This document shows, one piece after another, positions 45,165 through 55,136 of a stretch of 64,000 nt of DNA; the stretch's first letter is position 1, and each line of letters starts with the position of its first letter. The stretch spans positions 1,798,001 to 1,862,000 of the forward strand of contig NZ_JAGKQQ010000001.1 in assembly GCF_017939745.1 (NCBI RefSeq), written 5' to 3'. This DNA is from Gemmata palustris (lineage in GTDB: Bacteria > Planctomycetota > Planctomycetia > Gemmatales > Gemmataceae). The notes beneath the pieces are model-generated. The model was given only the letters and a program-made list of their open reading frames with translations. It ran no database searches and had not been told where the DNA came from. Position numbers and translations under genes: made by a program.

Positions 45165-46034
45165 ATGAAGCTTGCTACGATTCTCACCCCCCACGGTCCC
45201 CGGGCCGCTCTCGCCGTCGCCGACGGGTACATCGACCTGCACGCGACCGACCCCGGCCTGCCCACCTGCGTGAAGACCCTTCTGGCCGCGTCCCCCGCGA
45301 TCCGCAAGGCCGCCAGCGAAGTCGCGTCCAACAAGAACGCCGTCAAGTACGCGGCCAACGCGGTCAAGCTCCTCCCGCCGATCCCGCACCCCGGCAAGAT
45401 CCTGTGCATCGGGCTGAACTACCGCGACCACGCCATTGAGGGCGGGAAGGCGATCCCGACCGAGCCGGTCGTGTTCGGCAAGTTCCCGAACACCCTCATC
45501 GCCCACGGCGAACCGATCGTTCTGCCGAAGGTGGCCGAGAAGGTGGACTACGAAGCCGAACTGGTGATCGTCATCGGCAAGACCGGGAAGCACATCCCAA
45601 ACACCGACGCGGCGTTCGAGTACGTGGGCGGGTACACCGTCGGCCACGACGTGAGCGCCCGCGACTGGCAGTTCCGCGGCGAAGAGAAGCAGTGGATCAT
45701 CGGGAAGACGTTCGACACGTTCGCCCCGACCGGCCCGGTCCTCGTCACGTCTGACGAACTGACCAACCCGCACAAGCTGCAGATTCAACTGCGGCTGAAC
45801 GGCACGACGCTCCAGAACTCCAATACGAAGGAGTTCATCTTCGGCGTGCCGCACCTGCTGTGGTTCCTCTCGCAAGTGGTGACGCTGGAGCCGGGTGACC
45901 TGATCTTCACCGGCACGCCCCCGGGCGTGGGCATCGCGCGCAAGCCGCCGATCCTGCTGAAGGCCGGCGACGTGGCCGAGGTCGAGATCGAGGGCATCGG
46001 CACCCTGAAGAACCCCGTCGTGGCGGAAAGCTAA
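45165..46034 (+). CDS. Fumarylacetoacetate hydrolase family protein
   Basis: A 289-residue enzyme of the FAH superfamily, which cleaves or isomerises beta-keto acids such as acylpyruvates using a divalent metal. The C-terminal catalytic domain is complete: GKILCIGLNYRDHA, the metal ligands in DYEAELVIVIGK, the GHDVSARDWQFRG segment, and LEPGDLIFTGTPPGVG. The N-terminal 90 residues match the small leading domain of the family. The exact reaction cannot be told (acylpyruvase, isomerase or decarboxylase). It stands upstream of sbcD by 89 bases on the same strand without functional link. Confidence 0.88.
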   Translation: MKLATILTPHGPRAALAVADGYIDLHATDPGLPTCVKTLLAASPAIRKAASEVASNKNAVKYAANAVKLLPPIPHPGKILCIGLNYRDHAIEGGKAIPTEPVVFGKFPNTLIAHGEPIVLPKVAEKVDYEAELVIVIGKTGKHIPNTDAAFEYVGGYTVGHDVSARDWQFRGEEKQWIIGKTFDTFAPTGPVLVTSDELTNPHKLQIQLRLNGTTLQNSNTKEFIFGVPHLLWFLSQVVTLEPGDLIFTGTPPGVGIARKPPILLKAGDVAEVEIEGIGTLKNPVVAES

Positions 46035-46123
46035 GCCCCGCACGAACTTGGGCCGGCACCGTTTCGACGGTCCGGCCCATCTGACCTTTCGCCGGTCGGC
46101 GCATCCCGGCAGAATACCGGGAT

Positions 46124-47356
46124 ATGCGAATCCTCCACACCGCGGACTGGCACCTCGGCGACCGGCTCGGCCGGATCGACCGGACCGACGACCTGCGCAA
46201 AGCGGTCGAGCGCGTCGCCGATTGCTGCAAGCAAGAAAACGTCGACGTGCTGCTCGTCGCGGGCGACCTCTTCAGCGAGTTGGCCCGGCCCGACGGGTTG
46301 CGCGAAACCATCCGCCACTGGCAGGGCGTCTTCAGCCCGTTCCTCGAAGCCGGCGGCACGATCCTCACACTGACCGGCAACCACGACAACGAGAACTTCT
46401 GCCAGACGCTCGTGAGCGCGATGTCGCTGGCCTCGCCCACGGTCGGGAAGCCGGGCGAAACAGTACCGCCGGGCCGGTTGTACCTCGCGGCCGGCCCCAC
46501 GTTCCTCCGGCTCGAAGACCGGATGAGTGGGTTCCCGGTCCAGTTCGTGCTGATGCCGTACCCGACCCCGCACTGCTTCTTCCGGGGCGAAACCGGTCTC
46601 AAGTACGGCAGCCCCGAGGAAAAGAACGCGCTGCTCGTTTCTGCATGGGCGGATTCACTGCGCGAGATCCGCGCGCACCCCAAGTACGACCCCAAAGCGC
46701 CTTCGGTACTCGGCGCACACGTCCACGTTCACGGCTCCACCATCGGACCGAGCCTGTTCCGCATCACCACGGAAGAAGACGTTGTTGTTGAGGGCGCGGA
46801 ACTGCCGGACCAGTTCGATTACGTGGCGCTGGGCCACATTCACAAACCGCAGTGGCTCGGCGCATCGCACATGCGCTATTCCGGCAGCATCGAGCGCATG
46901 GACTTGGGTGAACAGGCCGACCAAAAGGGCGTCGTTTTGGTCGAGATCGGCCCGGACGGGCGGAACGGAGAGCCGGTGGTCCACTCGCTCCCCGCGACGC
47001 CGATTTACGAAGTCGTGGTGCTCGACCCCGCGGAGGACATTCCGCGCCTGAGGGCGGAGTACCCGAACGCGAACACCGACCTGGTGAACCTGCAGATCCG
47101 CTACACCGCGGGCAAGGACCAACTCGAAGACGTGCTCCGCGATTTGGACAAGATCTTCCCGCGCTGGTACGCGCGCGACTGGAAGGAAACGGGCGCTCTC
47201 GGGCCGTCGCTGGTGAACCCCGCGGCCAGCGGGGGGAAAGGCTTCTCCGAAACGGTCCACGAGTATTTGGGGCAAGAGCTAATTCAGCACGACGAGGCCG
47301 AGCGCGACGCGATCCTGAAAATCGCCGACGGATTGCTGAAGGAAATGGAGAACTAA
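46124..47356 (+). CDS. sbcD: DNA double-strand break exonuclease SbcD (Mre11-type)
   Basis: A 410-residue metallophosphoesterase, the nuclease subunit of SbcCD, which opens DNA hairpins and trims blocked ends. Metal-binding motifs are in order: DWHLGD (residues 8-13), LVAGDLFSE, TGNHDNENF, a histidine in AHVHVHG (about 198-204) and GHIHKPQ (about 237-243). The capping and C-terminal domain follows (YSGSIERMDLGEQ, KGVVLVEI). It begins at ATG 46124 with MRILHTADWHLGD and is followed by sbcC after 215 bases, a gap that holds repeats. Confidence 0.92.
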   Translation: MRILHTADWHLGDRLGRIDRTDDLRKAVERVADCCKQENVDVLLVAGDLFSELARPDGLRETIRHWQGVFSPFLEAGGTILTLTGNHDNENFCQTLVSAMSLASPTVGKPGETVPPGRLYLAAGPTFLRLEDRMSGFPVQFVLMPYPTPHCFFRGETGLKYGSPEEKNALLVSAWADSLREIRAHPKYDPKAPSVLGAHVHVHGSTIGPSLFRITTEEDVVVEGAELPDQFDYVALGHIHKPQWLGASHMRYSGSIERMDLGEQADQKGVVLVEIGPDGRNGEPVVHSLPATPIYEVVVLDPAEDIPRLRAEYPNANTDLVNLQIRYTAGKDQLEDVLRDLDKIFPRWYARDWKETGALGPSLVNPAASGGKGFSETVHEYLGQELIQHDEAERDAILKIADGLLKEMEN

Positions 47357-47379
47357 CCGGTGTGGTAAAGTTGAACGGA

Positions 47380-47560
47380 ATGGGGCCGCGGATGACGCAG
47401 ATACCGCGGATCAGAACGAAGAAAAAGAGTTTCGACAGGATCTAATTTCAGCTTGGGGTTAGGCGAACGGCCGGTGTAAGCCGGCCGGTGGTGCCACCCT
47501 CAACCGCTGCCCTTTTGATCGGCGAAAAGACCACCGGCCGGCTCACACCGGCCGTTCGCC
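47380..47560. repeat. Repeats between sbcD and sbcC, including a 31-base-arm palindrome
   Basis: From about 47380 to 47430 is a GCGGATGACGCAGAT-type arm. Then GGCGAACGGCCGGTGTAAGC begins an arm at 47462-47492 whose complement is 47530-47560, with one mismatch and a 37-base loop. The second arm ends 11 bases before the sbcC start, so the ribosome binding site would be affected if it folded. Confidence 0.9.
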
Positions 47561-47571
47561 CGGAGTGTGTG

Positions 47572-50500
47572 ATGATCCCGCAACGAATCAAGCTGTCCGG
47601 CTTCCTGTCGTACAAGGACGAGCAGGAGATCCGGTTCGACAGCGCGCCGCTGTGGATGCTCTCGGGCACCAACGGGAGCGGCAAGTCGAGCGTGTTCGAC
47701 GCGGTCACGTTCGCGCTGTTCGGCCACCACCGGGGCGGGAGCCAGAGCGCGGCGGAGCTGATTAACAAGGAGTCCACCACGCTCAGCGTGGAGTTCGACT
47801 TCACGAGCGAGAAGCAACTGTACCGCATCAAGCGCACCGTGCGCAAGCGGCAGAGCGGCGTCGCCAGCACGCAGCAGGTGCTGAAATTCACGAACAGCGA
47901 GATCACGGGCGAGTCGTGGGAGGCCGTTTCTGGCACCGAGTACAAGGCGAAATTCGATACGTGGGTGAAGGACAAGATCGGGCTCGATTACGAAACGTTC
48001 ACGTCGTCGGTGCTGCTGTTGCAGGGCAAGTCGGAGAAACTGCTCGACAGCACCCCCGCCGGGCGCGCCGGGGTTCTCGCGCGGATCGTGGACCTGGAGC
48101 GGTACCAGAAGCTCCACGGCAAAGCCGACGACAAGCGGCGCGCGCTCAAGAGCGAACTCGAAGGGATCACCAACCAACTCCTCGGCGTCAAAGACGTGAG
48201 CCCCGAGGAGTACGCGGAGGTCGAGGGCCATATTGCCGTTGTGGAGGAAGCGCGGACCAATGCGCAGACGCGCATCGACCACCTGAACGCACTGGAACTG
48301 CGCGCCCGGCGCTGGACTGACACCCAGGCCAAACTCGCGGGGGTGAAACTGAAACTCGCCGACGCCGAAAAACTGCTCGGCACCGCAATCGCGATCGAGA
48401 AAGACTACACGCGGCTCCGGGAACTCCGCGACGTGCTCCCCGCGGTGAACACCATCGTCACCGAGCGCGGGCGCATGAGTGCGTCCGAGCGCAACACCGA
48501 GCGGCTCACGAAGGAACGCGAGGAAGTTGCAGATAATCGGCGCAAGATGGAAAACGTGCTCTCGCAGGGGCGCAAGAAGCTCACTTCGCTGAAGAAAACG
48601 CAGTCCGAGGACGAAGCGAAAAAGGCGCTACTCGAAACCCGGCTCCGCGAACTCGCGGGCATATTGGAAAAGGTGAAGCAGGTCGAGGACGCGGAGAGCG
48701 AAGTTTCGCGCCTCGAGGCCGAGTTGCAGCCCTTTCCCGCGGACCCCGAGTCTGCGGTGCGCAAGTTCCAGACCGAGCACGAGCGCCTCGCGCTCCTGGC
48801 GCAACACGTCGCGCTGCTCGAACGGCTCCACCAGGACCGGTCCGAACTCACAAAGGCCGTCACGACAGAAAAGCAGGCCCGCGCGGACGAAGCCAAGCTC
48901 AAGTCCGACGGCGTAAAAGCCAAAGAGGAGTTCACGCGGCTCGAAGTTGATGCGAAGGCCGCGCGCGAGGACCGCGCCGCGAAGGACCAGTTAATGGCCG
49001 AGACGCGGGCACTCGCCCGCCAAGCGCGCGAACTCGCCGACGAGTTCAAAACGATGACCGGCCAGACGAAGTGTCGGGCGTGTGGTCAGAAGCTCACCCC
49101 GGAGCACTTTGCAGACGAAAAGAAGACGCGCGAAGCGAACGCGAAGAAGTCCGACGAGAAGCTGAAAACACTTACCGCCGAGGCAGAAAAGGCCCGCCAA
49201 CTCGAAGACGATCTCGGCCTCAAAGAAACGACCGAGCGCAAGCGACTGGGCGATCTACGAGACAAATGGAAGGACGCCGACGCAGCCGTTAAACAGTCCG
49301 CGGGCGACATCAAGCGCCTCACCGATGCGTGCCGGCAAACCTACTTCGCGCTCCCCGACGAGTTCAAACACAAACTGGGCGCGTCCGAGCCCTCGGACTG
49401 GTCCGCGGTCACGTACCCCAACCGGCAAGACCTCGCCGCGCTCAACGACGAGGCGCGCGGCATCGACACCACCAAGCGCAAACTGAAAGCCGCGCAAGAC
49501 GAGGCAAAGAAAATCGAAACGCTCCGCGCGAAACTCGACTCCGCCCGGGAGCGTTTCGCGCGCGCCCAGCGCGGACTCCCCGGCGGCGACGCGGGCGCGC
49601 TGCGCCAAGAGTTCGCGGGCAAGCAGAGCGAAGAAAAGAGCGTGACCGGCTCGCTAGTCGCGGGCAAAAAGGAGATCGCCACGACCGAAGCGGAAATCGA
49701 TCGCTACCAGCGCGCGCTGAGCGAAGCGGACCGCGAGTTGACCGAGATCGCGGGCAAACTGAATCTCGAAGAGGCGAGCCGCAAGCAGAGCGCAGAAGCC
49801 ATCGAGCGCGCGAAGAAGACGCTCCCCGCGGCGTGGCAAAAGCCCCTCGAAAACGCCGGGCTCACCGACCGCGCGAAGTGGCAGGACGAACTCGACGCCC
49901 TCATCGGCAAAAACACCGAGGCGAAGTTCACGCAGCTCCAGGCGGCGCGCGGCGGGCTCGATCCGCTCCGGGCCGAAATCAAGCAACTCGAAGCCGAGTC
50001 CGACTCGTTCCCAGAAGAAGAACGCCGGTCGCCGGACGACGTGCGCGCCGAGGCCGCGGCCGCGCGCAAGGAACTGGACGCGCGCAACAAAGAGCTGCTC
50101 GACGCACAGGGGCGCAAACGCATACTCGACGGCTACCGTCACCAGCGCAACGAACTCGGCGAGCGGTTCAAAGCCGTGGACGCGGAGCACAACCGGCACA
50201 AAACACTGGCGGAACTCCTCGGCCGCGACCGGCTCCAGCGCCACCTCGTCCGGCAAGCGGAACGGCAAATCGTCGACTACGCGAACGCGGTGCTCGACCG
50301 ACTGAGCGGCGGGCAGCTCTTCATGCGCCTGGTGGAAGCGGAAACCGGCACGGACAAGGCACTCGACCTCGAGTGCGCCAACCGCGTCACGGGCGGCGGC
50401 GCGATCAACGTTGCGTTCCTGAGCGGGAGCCAGCGGTTCCGGGTCGCGGTGGCGCTGGCCCTGGGCATCGGCCAGTACGCGAGCAAGCAGCACCGACCGA

Positions 50501-50706
50501 TCGAGAGCGTCATCATTGATGAGGGCTTCGGCTGCCTCGACCGCGCCGGTCGGCAGGTGATGATCCAGGAGTTGCAGAACCTCCGCGGGCACCTGCACTG
50601 CATCCTGCTGGTGTCGCACCAAGAAGAGTTCGCCGACGCCTTCCCCGACGGCTACCGCTTCGAGCTACAAGACGGCGCCACGCGGGTGAGTCGGTTCGTG
50701 AGGTGA
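47572..50706 (+). CDS. sbcC: SbcC/Rad50-type ATPase
   Basis: A 1044-residue SMC-like ATPase, partner of SbcD. Walker A GTNGSGKSS is at about residues 33-41. A very long coiled coil (about 170-870) is broken by the zinc hook CRAC (Cys about 500 and 503, in TKCRACGQKL). The C-terminal head has the signature FLSGSQRFRVAVALAL (about 949-964) and Walker B SVIIDEGFGCLD (about 978-989), then LLVSHQEEF. All parts needed for ATP-driven tethering and hairpin cleavage are there. ATG 47572 (MIPQRIKLSGFLSYKDEQ) is at the start of the family fold. The gene is bracketed by two copies of the same palindrome. Confidence 0.93.
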   Translation: MIPQRIKLSGFLSYKDEQEIRFDSAPLWMLSGTNGSGKSSVFDAVTFALFGHHRGGSQSAAELINKESTTLSVEFDFTSEKQLYRIKRTVRKRQSGVASTQQVLKFTNSEITGESWEAVSGTEYKAKFDTWVKDKIGLDYETFTSSVLLLQGKSEKLLDSTPAGRAGVLARIVDLERYQKLHGKADDKRRALKSELEGITNQLLGVKDVSPEEYAEVEGHIAVVEEARTNAQTRIDHLNALELRARRWTDTQAKLAGVKLKLADAEKLLGTAIAIEKDYTRLRELRDVLPAVNTIVTERGRMSASERNTERLTKEREEVADNRRKMENVLSQGRKKLTSLKKTQSEDEAKKALLETRLRELAGILEKVKQVEDAESEVSRLEAELQPFPADPESAVRKFQTEHERLALLAQHVALLERLHQDRSELTKAVTTEKQARADEAKLKSDGVKAKEEFTRLEVDAKAAREDRAAKDQLMAETRALARQARELADEFKTMTGQTKCRACGQKLTPEHFADEKKTREANAKKSDEKLKTLTAEAEKARQLEDDLGLKETTERKRLGDLRDKWKDADAAVKQSAGDIKRLTDACRQTYFALPDEFKHKLGASEPSDWSAVTYPNRQDLAALNDEARGIDTTKRKLKAAQDEAKKIETLRAKLDSARERFARAQRGLPGGDAGALRQEFAGKQSEEKSVTGSLVAGKKEIATTEAEIDRYQRALSEADRELTEIAGKLNLEEASRKQSAEAIERAKKTLPAAWQKPLENAGLTDRAKWQDELDALIGKNTEAKFTQLQAARGGLDPLRAEIKQLEAESDSFPEEERRSPDDVRAEAAAARKELDARNKELLDAQGRKRILDGYRHQRNELGERFKAVDAEHNRHKTLAELLGRDRLQRHLVRQAERQIVDYANAVLDRLSGGQLFMRLVEAETGTDKALDLECANRVTGGGAINVAFLSGSQRFRVAVALALGIGQYASKQHRPIESVIIDEGFGCLDRAGRQVMIQELQNLRGHLHCILLVSHQEEFADAFPDGYRFELQDGATRVSRFVR

Positions 50707-50720
50707 AGCGAGCCGCATCT

Positions 50721-50859
50721 GGCGAACGGCCGGTGTAAGCCGGCCGGTGATAGTAGCACCAAACCCCAAATCACTCATCGTCGCGGGCGCGTACTCTGCA
50801 CTGGGTATAAGCGCCAGAATACGGATATCTCACCGGCCGGCTCACACCGGCCGTTCGCC
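50721..50859. repeat. Palindrome after sbcC, same family as the one before it
   Basis: Arms 50721-50750 and 50830-50859 (30 bases) pair with one mismatch; the loop is 79 bases. It starts 14 bases after the sbcC stop and lies at a convergent junction. Confidence 0.92.
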
Positions 50860-50910
50860 CGGAAAAACCACCGCCTGAGCGATTTGGACGCTGAAAGTCA
50901 CGACCAAACC

Positions 50911-51402
50911 TCACTCGGGTTTCAGGAAAGCCGCGCGCGATTGCTCCGGCGTCAGCACCTTTCGCTCTGCGATCTGCTGCTTTTCCTTCTCGAGCCGCTC
51001 CAAGTCCATTTCGGGAAAATGGCGTCCCGCCCGTCGGGTTAACGAGGCGATCTCGTTTTCGACAGCGGTGAGGCGCTGCCGAGCGGCACTCAGGGTGCCT
51101 TCTGCATCGCGAATTTCGGCCACAGGTACACTGACCGCTTCCGTCATGCGCCACAAGTAACCCGCAATTTCCGTTACCGATTGGCACATCCGGCACAGTT
51201 CACGACCGCTGCGAAACAGCGCGCGGTATTTGTCGCCGCCCATTCCCGTGCGAAGGCGCGTCATCAATTCCGCCAGCCACCCCTCGGCGGTTTCGGTCGC
51301 CCACGCCGCGCGTCGGGTGAATTCACGGGCCAGTGTGAACAGCTCTTCGCGGCGCTTGTCCTGGGGCAATGTTTCGATTCGGGGCGCGCGCTCATTGAAC
51401 AC
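50911..51402 (-). CDS. Hypothetical helical protein
   Basis: A protein of about 163 residues without a recognised family. It is predicted helical, with a probable coiled coil in the last 80 residues (AEGTLSAARQRLTAVENEIASL, then LERLEKEKQQIAERK). GTG 51402 is the first usual start codon. The same frame continues upstream as SRFEGRATPDLLEVIAEN with coding-like composition up to a stop at about 51491, so the true start could be an unusual codon or the gene may be broken at its 5' end. It follows the BatA/VWA gene on the same strand by 126 bases. Confidence 0.55.
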   Translation of the reverse strand: MFNERAPRIETLPQDKRREELFTLAREFTRRAAWATETAEGWLAELMTRLRTGMGGDKYRALFRSGRELCRMCQSVTEIAGYLWRMTEAVSVPVAEIRDAEGTLSAARQRLTAVENEIASLTRRAGRHFPEMDLERLEKEKQQIAERKVLTPEQSRAAFLKPE

Positions 51403-51528
51403 AGTGGCCCAGCCGCTCAGTACAGCGGTGTCGTTCTCGGCAATGACTTCGAGCAGGTCGGGCGTAGCGCGTCCCTCGAAACGACTTCACCGCAAGTTTA
51501 GCAGACGTGAGCGGGCCACTCCATCGCA

Positions 51529-53898
51529 TCACTTCGCACGGCGGTAGAAGCGGTTGGCGATGAAACCTTCGGCGACCTGCGCCGCGAGGACCGCGATCAG
51601 GAGCCACGGGAACAGGTCCACCGGCTGGCCCAACGTGACGCTGAGCAAGTCCGCCAGGGTCACGTTCCGCGTCACTGGGATCACGCGCCCCGCGCCCACC
51701 AAGTCTTCCACCGCTTCGAGCGGCACCTTGTCCAAATTGCTCTCGTCCGGCGGCACGTTCAGGCTGAACCCGTCCCTCCAAATCTCGCGCTCGTCCTTGG
51801 TGACGGAGAGCGCGAAGTTGCCCGCGTTGTTCGTCTTCGGCGAGACGAGTCGGATGTCCGTCTGCTTGTCGCCCGGGCGGATGATCGCGTCGTTCCCCTC
51901 CACGCGCGGGCCTTCCAAGACGACTACACTCTCGCGGGTCAGTTTGCCGCGCGGCAACGGAACGGTCACCGTGGCGCCCGTCGGGTAGTTGAAGTTCGCG
52001 TCGGCCGTGTCCCCCGCGAGGTAGCGCACGAGCAAATTGGGAAACGCGACGAACCAACTCGATCCCTCCTGTGCCCAGTAGTCGCTCCAATCGTCTTTGT
52101 CGTTGGTCACGTCCATCCGCGTGGTGAGGAGCACCACCTTGCCCCTCGGCTTACCTTCCTTGTCGAGAACCGGGCGCTCCAGGATCGCCGGGTGCCGCGC
52201 TTCGGGCTTCTCCGCGTCGTTATAATACGCCACCACGGTCGCGTTCGGGTCGCGCGTCACGTCCCAGAATTTCCACGCCGTGCGCGGGTTCGCGATCACG
52301 TCCACGCGGTCGCTCTTTTGCTGCCGCCAGTCCTCGATCGGCTTCAGCAGCGGGTGCTTCAGAGCCTTCTCGTCGAGTACCAACGTCACCCCGTTCTTGC
52401 CCTCGCGCGGCTCGTCCCAACTCGATGCCTTTTGGAGCGGTGGCGCGGGGGTCAGCTTCTTCGTTTCGATCACCTTCCCGAACGTACCCGGCATCAGGTC
52501 GCTCGCGCCCACGTTGTAATCGGTGAGGTTCATCCACCCGTCGCGCCCGGGGACGACGATGAGCTTTCCGCCGGTCTGGAGGTACGGCCGCAGTTTGTCC
52601 CAGAGGGCGCTGCCCGCGGGCTGGTTCGGATCGCGCACCGCGAGCAGGCACACCGCCTCGAACGATCGGAGGTCGTCCACCGTGGGCGGGTCGTTCGGCT
52701 TCTTCGGGTCCGCTTCGTACTGCACAACCGCTTGCCCGCCGTCACCGATCTTGATCTGGTCCGGGGTGACCACCAGGCAACTGAACTCTTCCTGCACGAG
52801 GTGCGCGACCTGCCAGAACACCGCGGCCTTCTTGTCGTCCGTGATGGTCAGGATGCGCCGCGCGGCCCCCACCTTGAACGTGAGGAACCGCTTGTTGTCG
52901 ATCATCAAATTGTCGGGCGCCTTGAGCGCGAACTCCCACTGGTTCAGCCCCGCTTTGAGGTCGCGGAACTCGAACGGGACCGTCCGCGTTTGGCCGTTGG
53001 GGATCGTCACCACTTTACTGACCGAAGTGTCCGCTCTGGTGCCCCCGGCAACGGGCCGCGCGACGACCGTGGCTTCGACGCTCTCGCCGGCCGCCCCGAC
53101 CGCGCCCACTGTAACGAGCACGTGAGCGGTGTTGTTCTCCGCGATCACCTGCGGTTTCATGTCAACCGAGAGAATGGACACGTTCGTGGGCTGGTCCGCG
53201 CCGAAATCGAAGACGACGTGAATGGCCTTCGGGTCGGGGACGGTCTCCCGGAGCTTCTTCAGGTCTTCGGTGCGGTTCGCGTCCCACGACGCGGCCGTGC
53301 GGTCGGTGAACACCGCGACCAGCTTCTGGAGCGGGTCCGGGGACTCGGTTTCCTGTTCCACCTTCGCCAGAAGCTGGTACGCGGTCGCGATCGCGGAACT
53401 CACCGACTGGTTCCCGCCGCGCGGCTCCTTGATCTCTTCGAGGCGCCGACGGGCCGCGGCCACGTCGGGCAGCCAGGCCGCGTTGAGGTCGCTCGTCTCG
53501 AGTATCACCACGGGCGACTTATCGGGCAGTTCGCTGAGGAGTTCGAGCGCGCGCAACCGGGCCTCTTCGAGCCGCGACTTGTCGTTCGCCACGTAGCCCA
53601 TGCTCGGGCTGGTGTCGATGATGATGACCGTCGCGACCGGCTGCTCGCCGCGGATGTTGAGCTGGTCGCTCTTGAACGTGGGCTGGTAGAGCGTGAGGCA
53701 GAACAGCGCGATAATGAGCATTCGCAGCGCGAGCAGGATGAAGTGCCGCAGCCGCAACTTGCGCTGGTTGGTCTTGAGCTTCTGTTTGAGGAACCGGAAC
53801 GCCGGGAACGGGAGCCGTTTGGGCTCCTGCTTCATAATGAGGTGCAGCAGAATGGGCAGTCCGACGAGGGCCGCGCCGGCGAGCAGAATGGCGTTCAT
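51529..53898 (-). CDS. BatA N-terminal/VWA domain membrane protein
   Basis: A 789-residue membrane protein with the aerotolerance BatA layout: an N-terminal hydrophobic segment (AILLAGAALVGLPILLHLIMKQEP), the basic RKLRLRHF before a second segment (ILLALRMLIIALFCLTLY), then a von Willebrand A domain with the metal site DTSPS (Asp95, Ser97, Ser99). A long extracytoplasmic region with Ig-like and GATase1-like parts (about 250-700) follows, and a last membrane segment (FPWLLIAVLAAQVAEGF) near the C-terminus. In planctomycetes such genes usually sit beside MoxR and DUF58 genes; neither is in the window. ATG 53898 begins the membrane signature. Its role is probably in envelope or chaperone function. 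Confidence 0.85.
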   Translation of the reverse strand: MNAILLAGAALVGLPILLHLIMKQEPKRLPFPAFRFLKQKLKTNQRKLRLRHFILLALRMLIIALFCLTLYQPTFKSDQLNIRGEQPVATVIIIDTSPSMGYVANDKSRLEEARLRALELLSELPDKSPVVILETSDLNAAWLPDVAAARRRLEEIKEPRGGNQSVSSAIATAYQLLAKVEQETESPDPLQKLVAVFTDRTAASWDANRTEDLKKLRETVPDPKAIHVVFDFGADQPTNVSILSVDMKPQVIAENNTAHVLVTVGAVGAAGESVEATVVARPVAGGTRADTSVSKVVTIPNGQTRTVPFEFRDLKAGLNQWEFALKAPDNLMIDNKRFLTFKVGAARRILTITDDKKAAVFWQVAHLVQEEFSCLVVTPDQIKIGDGGQAVVQYEADPKKPNDPPTVDDLRSFEAVCLLAVRDPNQPAGSALWDKLRPYLQTGGKLIVVPGRDGWMNLTDYNVGASDLMPGTFGKVIETKKLTPAPPLQKASSWDEPREGKNGVTLVLDEKALKHPLLKPIEDWRQQKSDRVDVIANPRTAWKFWDVTRDPNATVVAYYNDAEKPEARHPAILERPVLDKEGKPRGKVVLLTTRMDVTNDKDDWSDYWAQEGSSWFVAFPNLLVRYLAGDTADANFNYPTGATVTVPLPRGKLTRESVVVLEGPRVEGNDAIIRPGDKQTDIRLVSPKTNNAGNFALSVTKDEREIWRDGFSLNVPPDESNLDKVPLEAVEDLVGAGRVIPVTRNVTLADLLSVTLGQPVDLFPWLLIAVLAAQVAEGFIANRFYRRAK

Positions 53899-54198
53899 GG
53901 TGACATTGTAAGTGCCCGTACCCGCCGCGTGTTGGCGCGATTCCGACTTCACCCGGCCGAATTCACCGAAACTCTACCACGCGAAGATTTCCACCCGCGC
54001 CACCGGCCCCGCCCGGCCGTCGCACACGCTCGTGCGGAGCTGCGTTGAGGGGCAGATTCGTACCCCGAAACCGTTGGGGAAAAGCTACCAACTAGTATAC
54101 AATTTATCACATTGGACCGCGTAGAACGGTACACCTCCATTAACAGGTTGGAGGAATACGTGATAGGAGCCCGAAATCGCGGGACCGGCTAAGATGGG
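53899..54198 (+). promoter_or_regulatory. Divergent gap with a possible queE promoter
   Basis: TTGGGG (54074-54079) and TACAAT (54098-54103), 18 bases apart, lie in an unusually AT-rich stretch 95 bases before the queE start. No gene was found in the 300-base gap. Confidence 0.4.
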
Positions 54199-54930
54199 AT
54201 GATGAGCCAATTGATGCGAATGCCGTTACTCGATGTGCCCGCAGAAGCCGCCCACCGAGTTGCGCTCCTGCGCGACGTGCCCGCGGGCGAACTGTTGGTC
54301 CACGAAATTTACATAAGTGTCCAGGGCGAATCGACTTTCGCCGGGTTGCCGTGTGTGTTCGTGCGCGCGTCGGTGTGCGACAGCCGGTGCCGCTGGTGCG
54401 ACACCCCGCACGCCTTCAACCAGGGCACGCGGATGTCGCGCGGGGACGTGCTGGCGAAGGCGCTCAGCTTCGATTGCCCGCTCGTGGAGATCACCGGCGG
54501 TGAACCGCTGCTGCAAGCCGACGTGTTCGCGCTGATGACCGAGTTGTGTGATGCGGGGAAGACTGTGCTGCTCGAAACGAGTGGCTCGCACTCGGTCGCG
54601 GACGTCGACCCGCGGGTTCACGTCATCATGGACCTCAAGTGCCCCGATAGCGGCGAGAGCCACCGGAACCGGTGGGCGAACCTCGATGTGCTGAAGCCCA
54701 CGGACCAGATCAAGTTCGTGATCGCGTCGCGCGCGGACTGGGATTGGGCCGCGAACGCGGTCCGCGCGCACAAACTGGACGAGCGCTTCACCTGTCTCGT
54801 GAGTTGCGTCTTCACGAGCGTTCAACCGGTGGAACTGGTCGACTGGTTGCTCGAATCCGGCCTCCACCGCGTGCGGATGCAGTTGCAGATGCACAAGTAC
54901 ATCTGGGAGCCGACCACGCGCGGGGTCTGA
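54199..54930 (+). CDS. queE: 7-carboxy-7-deazaguanine synthase QueE
   Basis: A 243-residue radical-SAM enzyme that makes 7-carboxy-7-deazaguanine for queuosine-type modified bases. The cluster-binding cysteines are Cys60, Cys64 and Cys67 (VCDSRCRWCDTP, a CX3CX2C motif). It has the QueE signature YISVQGEST ahead of the cluster and TGGEPLLQ after it. The C-terminal PTDQIKFVIAS and RVRMQLQMHKYIW complete the fold. The first 30 residues are not conserved. ATG 54199 and the neighbouring ATG 54202 are equivalent starts. No queC, queD or queF is in the window. Confidence 0.92.
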   Translation: MMSQLMRMPLLDVPAEAAHRVALLRDVPAGELLVHEIYISVQGESTFAGLPCVFVRASVCDSRCRWCDTPHAFNQGTRMSRGDVLAKALSFDCPLVEITGGEPLLQADVFALMTELCDAGKTVLLETSGSHSVADVDPRVHVIMDLKCPDSGESHRNRWANLDVLKPTDQIKFVIASRADWDWAANAVRAHKLDERFTCLVSCVFTSVQPVELVDWLLESGLHRVRMQLQMHKYIWEPTTRGV

Positions 54931-55136
54931 TCCCGAAAATTCGCATTCGCTGCCAACGATTACCCCGCGTGGTCGTTCCACCGGGTGAGATGGCCGGATG
55001 ACCCAATCACCACCGGGGAACGCCCATGTCGTCTGTTCCCGTTCCCGCGCGGAGCCTGCGCAGCGTGGCGACGGTTCCAGCCCGCGCCGCGCAATGAGCA
55101 TGTCTCTCATTTGGGCGGCGAGAAGAAATGACGGGT

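Noticed and set aside
51392..52090. A 232-codon minus-strand frame overlapping the BatA/VWA gene
   Set aside because: It is an out-of-frame shadow with Arg/Gly-rich composition and no recognisable domain.
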